From contig JALTMZ010000195.1 of the NCBI GenBank assembly GCA_027001105.1, positions 1-11,078 of the forward strand: a stretch of 11,078 bases of DNA. Direction: 5' to 3'. The notes under the pieces were generated by a model that saw only the letters and a list, made by a program, of their open reading frames with translations, was not told the DNA's origin and did no database searches. Positions 5,516-11,078 of the stretch are shown here, piece after piece; position 1 is the stretch's first letter, and every line of letters starts with the position of its first letter. The DNA comes from Thermococcus sp. (GTDB taxonomy: Archaea > Methanobacteriota_B > Thermococci > Thermococcales > Thermococcaceae). The position numbers and the translations under genes are program-made.

Positions 5516-6958
5516 ATGAGATGGGTCGATGTAAAGGAGAGTATTAAGGATTTCTGGTTTGAATTTAGAAGGCAAAAAGGTGGGTTGCTTGGATTATTCT
5601 TACTTGCTCTCTTAGTTTTCACGGCCATAGCAGCCCCTTACATAACTGAACCAGACATTCCAAAGAAATGGACCACATACTGGGAGGGCAATCCTACAAA
5701 TGTTCCCCCAGTATGGTATAACTATTTCACTGCAAAAAAGCTTGCAGCTCACGAAGTTTTCACATACAACGACTTGAAGGTTACAGCCGAAGGACAGGAT
5801 TTGGGAGGAGGAATAAAATACTACGCTTTTGAATTTGACTACAATAATAGATACGATCTACCCCCAAAAGATTTGATCATAAAGAATATCGGAGTTCAGC
5901 TTGCTGATCTCAACACCCCAGCTCAGATCGTAATTACGGTTTACAGACCAGATGGGAAAAAGATCGAGCTTTTGAGTGCTGACTTGGTGGAGGGATCAAT
6001 ATACCAACTTGCCAAAATGGGTGCTGTTAGGAACAACGTGTTTAACTGGGCGTCGCAGTTTGAAGATCCAAAGAACCTTCAGGGTAGAGTTGAAACAATA
6101 AAAAGCACAATGGATGTCATGGAAGTCATATTTGCAAAAGCTGAACCTGGAATACTAATAAACCCACAGCCTCTCCACGGGGACTACAAGTTCCAAGTTG
6201 AGATATTCACGTTTAACAAGGGGGATAAAGTTGACTTAAAGCCTGTCCAAATCATCCTCACTGGAAGAACTTATGGGCTGATGGGAACGGATTACAAAGG
6301 AAGAGACCTTTGGGCAGGTTTAGTATGGGGAACAAGAGTTTCACTTGTCGTTGGTGTGTCAGTAGCGGTCTTGAGCGTTTTAATTGGAATTGCATACGGT
6401 GTCACGAGCGCATACCTTGGTGGCTGGAAGGACGAGTTTATGCAGAGAGTTAACGAATTTGTAGCCTCAATTCCAACGTTGCCGATCCTTATCCTTTTGG
6501 GTGCAGCATTCAAGGGACACGTTACATTGTGGACAATAGTCTTCCTGCTGGTGATGTTCGGATGGACTGGAATTGCCAAAGTTGCAAGGAGTATGGCACT
6601 CCAGATTAAAGAGCAGACCTATGTCGAGGCAGCAAAAGCTTTGGGTGCTGGAACTGGAAGGATTATATTCAAGCATATCATGCCGCAGATTATGCCTTAC
6701 GCATTTGCTGTCATGGCTCTGAGCGTTCCTGGAGCCGTTCTCACTGAAGCATCACTTAGCTTCCTTGGACTTGGTGATCCAACAGCGGTTACATGGGGAC
6801 AGATACTCTATGATGCCCAGACAAACAGTGCAACAATCAACGGGTATTGGTGGTGGGTCATTCCACCAGGATTGGCAATTTCATTAGTTGCATTGACATT
6901 CGTGCTTATTGGTGTGGCACTGGATAGAGTGTTGAACCCAAGACTCAGGAGATTGTGA
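5516..6958 (+). CDS. ABC transporter permease, DppC/OppC family, with large extracytoplasmic insertion
   Basis: Second half of the membrane channel, 480 residues against roughly 280-310 for typical DppC. Residues 23-43 are the first membrane helix (OppC_N-like). Residues about 45-255 form a polar region with alternating beta-type segments (for example IGVQLADL, QIVITVYRPDG, YKFQVEIFTF), facing the outside by topology. The conserved GTDYKGRDLW motif, normally soon after the first helix, is at 257-266, followed by TRVSLVVG and five helices. The coupling loop is at 366-392 (EQTYVEAAKALGAG) and the LTEASLSFLGLG family motif follows. The insertion does not break any core motif. It may contact the unusual binding protein; that is inference. 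The next gene follows after 10 bases. Confidence 0.95.
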   Translation: MRWVDVKESIKDFWFEFRRQKGGLLGLFLLALLVFTAIAAPYITEPDIPKKWTTYWEGNPTNVPPVWYNYFTAKKLAAHEVFTYNDLKVTAEGQDLGGGIKYYAFEFDYNNRYDLPPKDLIIKNIGVQLADLNTPAQIVITVYRPDGKKIELLSADLVEGSIYQLAKMGAVRNNVFNWASQFEDPKNLQGRVETIKSTMDVMEVIFAKAEPGILINPQPLHGDYKFQVEIFTFNKGDKVDLKPVQIILTGRTYGLMGTDYKGRDLWAGLVWGTRVSLVVGVSVAVLSVLIGIAYGVTSAYLGGWKDEFMQRVNEFVASIPTLPILILLGAAFKGHVTLWTIVFLLVMFGWTGIAKVARSMALQIKEQTYVEAAKALGAGTGRIIFKHIMPQIMPYAFAVMALSVPGAVLTEASLSFLGLGDPTAVTWGQILYDAQTNSATINGYWWWVIPPGLAISLVALTFVLIGVALDRVLNPRLRRL

Positions 6959-6962
6959 GGTG
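6957..6962 (+). promoter_or_regulatory. Stop-overlapping ribosome-binding site fixing the start at 6969
   Basis: GAGGTG overlaps the TGA stop of the DppC-like gene and ends 6 bases before ATG 6969. A GTG three codons upstream (6960) lies inside this site and is therefore unlikely to be the start. Confidence 0.7.
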
Positions 6963-6968
6963 TGGAAG

Positions 6969-7928
6969 ATGGCTAAGACTGTCCTTGAAGTTAAAGATCT
7001 CAAAATGTACTACTTCACATCCAGAGGTGTCGTCAAAGCAGTCGACAATGTCAGCTTTGAGCTCAAAAAGGGGGAAGTATTGGGACTCGCTGGGGAGAGT
7101 GGATGTGGCAAGTCCTCTCTTGGCTTTACTTTAATGGGAATGCCAACTCCTCCAGGAAAGATAGTCGGTGGTAGCGTTAAAATTGACGGCAGAGAAATAG
7201 TTGGCCTTCCAGAGGACGTTTTGAGGAGAGAGATAAGGTGGCAGAAGATCTCAATGATATTCCAGGGTGCAATGAATGCTTTGAATCCTGTTTATACAAT
7301 TGGCTATCAGATGATTGAACCTCTCATTTATCACAAAGGAATGGAAAAAGAAGAAGCCCTTGACAGAGCAATGAAATATCTTGAGTTAGTTGGCCTGTCG
7401 CCAGAGATTGTTTACAGATACCCCCATGAGCTGAGCGGTGGTATGAAGCAGAGAGTTATCATTGCAACAGCGTTAATCCTTGAGCCAGAGGTTGTTATTG
7501 CCGATGAGCCAACAACAGCTCTTGATGTCGTTGTTCAGGCACAGATCATCAATTTGATGAAGAAGCTTAAGAAGGAGCTTGGACTTTCAATGATATTCAT
7601 CACACACGACCTGAGCATTCTTGCAGAGATCAGCGACAGAGTAGCAATCATGTATGCTGGAAAGATAATCGAGATCGGTGACAGCCAGAAGATTTACTAT
7701 GAGCCAGCCCATCCGTATACTCAAAAGTTGCTTGCAGCAATCCCGAGATTGCATGAGGACGTTGATAAGCTTGAATTTATTCCAGGACAACCGCCGAACC
7801 TCATTAAGCCCCCAAGTGGCTGCAGATTCCATCCAAGATGTCCCTATGCGATGCAGATATGTAAAGAACAAGAACCAGAGCTAAAGGAGATTGATAAAGA
7901 TCACTATGCAGCATGCTGGCTGTTGTGA
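6969..7928 (+). CDS. ABC transporter ATP-binding protein, DppD/OppD family
   Basis: One of the two cytoplasmic ATPases that drive the importer, 319 residues, normal length for the family. Motifs in order are Walker A GESGCGKS (42-49), the Q-loop in MIFQGAMNALNP, signature LSGGMKQR (155-162), Walker B VVIADEP (175-181) with D-loop TALD, and the switch histidine in FITHD. The C-terminal oligo_HPY region has GCRFHPRCPY and four cysteines (285, 291, 298, 316), a spacing common in Dpp/Opp ATPases and compatible with metal or Fe-S binding. The start at ATG 6969 is set by GAGGTG 6 bases upstream. The gene is complete, lies 10 bases after the permease gene and shares its transcript. It should form a heterodimer with the next gene product. 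Confidence 0.95.
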   Translation: MAKTVLEVKDLKMYYFTSRGVVKAVDNVSFELKKGEVLGLAGESGCGKSSLGFTLMGMPTPPGKIVGGSVKIDGREIVGLPEDVLRREIRWQKISMIFQGAMNALNPVYTIGYQMIEPLIYHKGMEKEEALDRAMKYLELVGLSPEIVYRYPHELSGGMKQRVIIATALILEPEVVIADEPTTALDVVVQAQIINLMKKLKKELGLSMIFITHDLSILAEISDRVAIMYAGKIIEIGDSQKIYYEPAHPYTQKLLAAIPRLHEDVDKLEFIPGQPPNLIKPPSGCRFHPRCPYAMQICKEQEPELKEIDKDHYAACWLL

Positions 7929-7938
7929 GGGATGAAAG

Positions 7939-8946
7939 ATGGCCGAGCCAATTTTGAAAGTTGAAAACCTCAAGAAGTACTTCCCGATCAAAAGAGGGTT
8001 ACTTGGAGCCCTTAGAGGGGAACCTCCAAGATTCGTTAGAGCTGTTGATGGAGTCAGCTTTGAAGTGTACAAGCAAGAGGTCTTTGCCTTAGTAGGTGAG
8101 AGTGGCTGTGGTAAGACAACAACAGGAAAGCTCGTCATGAAGCTCCTCGAGCCTACGGATGGTAGGATATATCTGGAAGGAAAAGATGTTACTGAGCTCA
8201 AAACGCAAGAGGAAATTAAGGCATACAGAAGAAAGGTTCAGATGATATTCCAGGATCCTTTCTCATCAATGAATCCAAGATTCAGGATATATGACGTGCT
8301 CGAAGAACCTCTCTTAATTCACGGAATAGGCGAAACAAGGGCGGAAAGGGAAGAACTTATATACAAAGCCCTGGAAATGGTCAAGATTGTTCCACCGGAG
8401 GACTATGTTGGAAGACATCCGCATATGCTTTCAGGCGGTCAGAGACAAAGAGTTGCTATTGCAAGAGCACTCATCTTGAATCCAACATTTATTGTTGCAG
8501 ATGAGCCCGTTTCAATGCTTGATGTTTCAATTAGAGCAGAAATCCTTGAATTGATGAAGGAGCTTAAAGAAAAGATGGGCGTTACATATCTCTACATCAC
8601 CCACGACCTCTCAACGGCAAGGTACTTCTCAGACTGGATAGCTGTTATGTATCTGGGAAGAATAGTTGAGATGGGGCCCGCTAAAGTCGTAATTGACAAT
8701 CCAATACATCCATATACAAGAGCTCTCTTGGCTGCTGTTCCAGAGCCAATTCCAGAGAGAAGAAACATCATCAAAGAATTGCCAATTAAAGGTGAAGTTC
8801 CAAGTGCTGTCAACATTCCACCAGGATGTAGATTTCATCCCAGATGTGTCTACATGGAGAAAGGACTCTGTGATGTCAAGCATCCACAGCTCATTGAATA
8901 CGAACACAACCATTGGGTTGAGTGTCATTTAGCAGGTAAGATCTGA
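7939..8946 (+). CDS. ABC transporter ATP-binding protein, DppF/OppF family
   Basis: Partner ATPase, 335 residues, full length. KYFPIKRGLLG near the N-terminus is typical of the DppF/OppF branch. Walker A is GESGCGKT (53-60), the Q-loop is in MIFQDPFSSMNPR, the signature is LSGGQRQR (164-171), Walker B is FIVADEP (184-190) and the switch histidine is in YITHD. The D-loop region reads PVSMLD instead of the common PTSALD, a variant I do not expect to abolish activity. The C-terminal oligo_HPY region carries GCRFHPRCVY and four cysteines (297, 303, 311, 329), parallel to its partner. The ATG at 7939 follows GAGGGATG, which overlaps the previous stop. This is the last gene of the importer; a 39-base gap with T-rich sequence follows. 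Confidence 0.95.
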   Translation: MAEPILKVENLKKYFPIKRGLLGALRGEPPRFVRAVDGVSFEVYKQEVFALVGESGCGKTTTGKLVMKLLEPTDGRIYLEGKDVTELKTQEEIKAYRRKVQMIFQDPFSSMNPRFRIYDVLEEPLLIHGIGETRAEREELIYKALEMVKIVPPEDYVGRHPHMLSGGQRQRVAIARALILNPTFIVADEPVSMLDVSIRAEILELMKELKEKMGVTYLYITHDLSTARYFSDWIAVMYLGRIVEMGPAKVVIDNPIHPYTRALLAAVPEPIPERRNIIKELPIKGEVPSAVNIPPGCRFHPRCVYMEKGLCDVKHPQLIEYEHNHWVECHLAGKI

Positions 8947-8947
8947 G

Positions 8948-8967
8948 CCTTTCCTTCTTTATTTCTC
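8948..8967 (+). terminator. Weak T-rich terminator candidate after the importer operon
   Basis: CCTTTCCTTCTTTATTTCTC directly follows the last importer gene and is the only pyrimidine-rich run in the 39-base gap. The T-runs are short (three at most), so read-through into the next gene is likely. Confidence 0.3.
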
Positions 8968-8985
8968 TACTTTGGATGTGATACC

Positions 8986-9474
8986 ATGACTACATTCAGA
9001 AGAGCCATTAATTATCCGCTGATAAAGGGAGGATTAATTTTTTTAGCACTTGCTCTTCTACTATCCTTAATATCAATGTATAGCGTTGAAAAATCCTATT
9101 TTTCCCAAGGAACCTTAGGTGTTGGGCATCACATTATTGGAGACAAAGAGTTCGAAAGCAACTATTTCGTAATAAATAGAACTCTTATCATTTCCTCCCA
9201 AAATGCAAGTGTCGTTGTTATTCAGAGGGGGAAGATAAACTCTTACACTCTCAACAATCAATCTGTTCGTCTAACCCCAACTTCCCAACCTGAAATAAGT
9301 GTCGAGAGTGGTAATGTGAGCTATTCGTATAGAGTTTACGGCGTTGATTACCCCTACTCCCCCTTATCACTCTTGGCTTTTGTTTTTATGATTGTAGGAA
9401 GTGCTTTAAGTGTGTATGGATATATTAGATTTATGGAAGGTGCTGTTGAAAAAACACGGAAGAGAAGAAGGTGA
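8986..9474 (+). CDS. Hypothetical membrane protein with two TM segments
   Basis: I do not recognise this 162-residue protein. It has a short basic N-terminus, a hydrophobic segment at about 14-31, an extracytoplasmic region of about 90 residues rich in Ser, Asn, Val and Tyr with four potential N-glycosylation sequons (NRT, NAS, NQS, NVS), a second membrane helix at about 122-147 and a very basic tail ending KTRKRRR, which should be cytoplasmic. Both termini would be inside and a small beta-type domain outside. The start ATG is preceded by GGATGTGAT. Its TGA stop is embedded in the ribosome-binding site of nadE, so the two genes are probably translated together. A role in the importer is possible only by position. 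Confidence 0.8.
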   Translation: MTTFRRAINYPLIKGGLIFLALALLLSLISMYSVEKSYFSQGTLGVGHHIIGDKEFESNYFVINRTLIISSQNASVVVIQRGKINSYTLNNQSVRLTPTSQPEISVESGNVSYSYRVYGVDYPYSPLSLLAFVFMIVGSALSVYGYIRFMEGAVEKTRKRRR

Positions 9475-9475
9475 T
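9470..9475 (+). promoter_or_regulatory. Stop-overlapping ribosome-binding site fixing the nadE start
   Basis: GGTGAT contains the TGA stop of the upstream gene and lies 4 bases before ATG 9480. The GTG at 9471 is part of this site and is unlikely to be the start. Confidence 0.7.
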
Positions 9476-9479
9476 CTCG

Positions 9480-10244
9480 ATGAGGACTCTAAACTACGAG
9501 GAGGTTATTGAGAAGATAGTGTACTTCATTAAAGAAAAAGTAGACGAAGCAAATGTAGGTGGTGTTGTGGTTGGAATTAGTGGCGGTGTTGATAGTGCTA
9601 CTACTGCCTTCCTTGCGGTGAAGGCTTTGGGAAAAGATAAGGTTCTTGGCTTGATAATGCCATACTACGAGAATCAGGACGTGGAGGATGCGAAATTAGT
9701 TTGTGAAACCCTCGGAATTAACTATAAAATCATCAACATCAAGCCAATTGTTGATGCTTTTGAGAAAAACCTTGATTTCAAGCCAAACAAAATTACCAAG
9801 GGCAACATAATGGTGAGAACGAGGATGATTCTCCTCTACGCTCATGCGAACCAGTATAATCTCCTCGTCTTGGGAACAAGCAATAAGAGCGAGCTTTTGA
9901 CTGGTTATTACACTAAGTGGGGCGATGGTGCAAGTGATTATGCTCCACTGATAAATCTCTATAAGACTGAAGTCTGGGAGATTGCCAAGAGGTTGGGTGT
10001 TCCGGAGAAGATCATTAAGAAAAAACCAACCGCTGGGCTTTGGATTGGGCAGACGGATGAGGATGAACTCGGCATAAGTTACAGGCTCTTGGACGAGATT
10101 CTTTACAGATTAGTTGATTTGAAAATGCCAAAAGAAAAAATTGCTGAGGAATTAAACATTCCAATTGAAAAAATCAAATACGTTGAGAATTTAATAAAGA
10201 AGAGCGAACACAAAAGAAAACTACCAGTAGGTCCAGAGATCTGA
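9480..10244 (+). CDS. nadE: NH3-dependent NAD+ synthetase
   Basis: Catalyses the last step of NAD biosynthesis in the cytoplasm: deamido-NAD plus ATP and ammonia give NAD, AMP and diphosphate. The protein has 254 residues, the normal length of the single-domain ammonia-using form; the N-terminal glutaminase domain of the longer type is absent. The ATP pyrophosphatase P-loop SGGVDSA is at 34-40. Further conserved motifs are [33 protein letters not shown] (starting near 131), the DYAPL segment, [10 protein letters not shown] and [16 protein letters not shown]. The start ATG is chosen from the GGTGAT site just upstream. It sits between two membrane-protein genes with overlapping stop and ribosome-binding signals, so it is probably cotranscribed, but no functional link to the transporter is evident. 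Confidence 0.95.
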   Translation: MRTLNYEEVIEKIVYFIKEKVDEANVGGVVVGISGGVDSATTAFLAVKALGKDKVLGLIMPYYENQDVEDAKLVCETLGINYKIINIKPIVDAFEKNLDFKPNKITKGNIMVRTRMILLYAHANQYNLLVLGTSNKSELLTGYYTKWGDGASDYAPLINLYKTEVWEIAKRLGVPEKIIKKKPTAGLWIGQTDEDELGISYRLLDEILYRLVDLKMPKEKIAEELNIPIEKIKYVENLIKKSEHKRKLPVGPEI

Positions 10245-10252
10245 GGTGGGAG
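10243..10252 (+). promoter_or_regulatory. Ribosome-binding site selecting a TTG start for the EamA permease
   Basis: GAGGTGGGAG begins inside the nadE stop codon and lies just before TTG 10254, whose frame opens directly into the first membrane helix. The first in-frame ATG (10293) falls 14 codons downstream, inside that helix, and is less likely. Confidence 0.65.
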
Positions 10253-10253
10253 C

Positions 10254-11078
10254 TTGAAAAGGGGGTATCTTTTAGTTTTTTTAGCTGCCAGTATGTGGGG
10301 TACTCTTGGAATATTTGCCAAACTGCTGTATCAGTTTAACTTGGACACATTTACTGTGGTATTTTATCGAGTGATGATTGCGTTTTTTCTCCTTTTAATA
10401 TATAACTCCTCAAAAGGTTTGAAGATTAAGAAAGAACGTCTTCCATTTTACGCATTCTATGGGTTTTTTAGCATTTTTTTGTTCTATGTGCTGTATTTTT
10501 ATACTGTAAGAATATCTTCAGTGTCTTTGGCGGTTTTACTCTTATATACTGCCCCAATTCACTCCACGATACTCGGATACCTTGTCTTTAAAGAAAAAGT
10601 AACCCCAACAAAGTCAATAGCATTGATAATGGCAGTTTCGGGAGTGCTATTTGTTGTAAATCCGAATAATGAAAGAATAAGCATTCTTGCAATAGTATTG
10701 GGACTCCTATCAGGAGTTACTTATGCATTATATGGTGTTTTAGGTAAAATGGCAGTTAGAAACGAGAGACCTGAAGAGGCATTACTATATACTCTTGGAT
10801 TTGGAGCTCTGTTCTTAGTTCCCTTTTCTAATTTTAAAATTCCATTAAATGCTGTTCCCTATATTTTTGCACTTGCATTTTTTCCAACATTTCTGGCATA
10901 CATTTTGTACAACACTGCCCTGAGAGAGGTTGAGGTAAGCAAAGCTTCGATAATAGCGACGATAGAACCAGTCGTAGCTCTAATTTTGGCGTATCTGGTA
11001 TTTAATGAGGTCTTGACATTAAAACAGCTACTAGGGGCAGTTTTAATAATTGGGAGCTCAATGCTTATTCATTTAGAT
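10254..11078 (+). CDS. EamA/DMT-family permease, 3' end cut by window edge
   Basis: A drug/metabolite-transporter superfamily protein; the substrate cannot be read from the sequence. The 275 codons seen are open to the window end, and family members have about 280-300 residues, so only a short C-terminus should be missing. About ten hydrophobic segments form two EamA repeats: the first opens with ASMWGTLGIFAK (12-23) and contains LLYTAPIHSTILGYLVFKE, and the second has GLLSGVTYALYGVLGK and ends with IATIEPVVALILAYLVFNE, the repeat counterpart. The predicted start is TTG 10254, 9 bases after nadE, with a ribosome-binding site overlapping the nadE stop. Cotranscription with nadE is likely. Confidence 0.9.
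   Translation, partial: MKRGYLLVFLAASMWGTLGIFAKLLYQFNLDTFTVVFYRVMIAFFLLLIYNSSKGLKIKKERLPFYAFYGFFSIFLFYVLYFYTVRISSVSLAVLLLYTAPIHSTILGYLVFKEKVTPTKSIALIMAVSGVLFVVNPNNERISILAIVLGLLSGVTYALYGVLGKMAVRNERPEEALLYTLGFGALFLVPFSNFKIPLNAVPYIFALAFFPTFLAYILYNTALREVEVSKASIIATIEPVVALILAYLVFNEVLTLKQLLGAVLIIGSSMLIHLD

Noticed and set aside
8499..8522. Defective Walker B/D-loop in the second ATPase (DEPVSMLD)
   Set aside because: The catalytic Glu and the D-loop Asp are present; the Thr-to-Val and Ala-to-Met changes are tolerated variants in this subfamily as far as I know.

Overview
The window looks like a chromosomal segment of a hyperthermophilic archaeon of the order Thermococcales (Pyrococcus/Thermococcus/Palaeococcus), probably one of the lower-GC members. 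The evidence is archaeal BRE/TATA-type promoter sequence, GGTG/GAGGTG ribosome-binding sites that often overlap the preceding stop codon, an ammonia-dependent NAD synthetase, and a surface protein ending in the Cys-Gly-Pro C-terminal anchor (CGP-CTERM) known from Thermococcaceae. The genus is an inference. There are no rRNA or tRNA genes, insertion sequences, CRISPR arrays or phage genes.

Layout. Positions 1-1062 (minus strand) hold the first 354 codons of dihydroorotase (pyrC), cut by the window edge. Next comes an unusually long 350-bp divergent intergenic region (1063-1412) with several palindromes and a hairpin. The centre (1413-8946, plus strand) is a complete five-gene ABC importer of the dipeptide/oligopeptide (Dpp/Opp) class: substrate-binding protein, two permeases and two ATPases. 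Its substrate could be peptides or oligosaccharides, because Thermococcales use this class for both (for example the P. furiosus cellobiose transporter). The binding-protein gene is separated from the permease/ATPase genes by 232 bp containing T-rich termination signals and a strong TATA promoter, so it can be expressed independently. The four membrane and ATPase genes are packed with 10-bp gaps. Downstream lie a small two-TM membrane protein of unknown function (8986-9474), NAD synthetase nadE (9480-10244), and an EamA/DMT-family permease that runs off the right edge (10254-11078).

How it works together. The exported 932-residue binding protein has a signal peptide, a two-lobed ligand-binding region, a beta-rich C-terminal domain, an 18-unit Ser-Pro stalk and a CGP-CTERM anchor. 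It would capture ligand outside the cell and hand it to the permease pair, which is driven by the ATPase pair. The second permease has about 200 extra extracytoplasmic residues that may dock the binding protein.

Most interesting. The family motifs of the binding protein occur in swapped order: the segments that normally form the second half come first, and the WHDG...GPF half comes second. This suggests a circular permutation of the class-C (SBP_bac_5) fold at the lobe hinge. Other leads are the extracytoplasmic insertion in the second permease, a 12-base motif shared by the two promoter regions of the importer, and the palindromes and possible structured RNA in the 350-bp divergent region.
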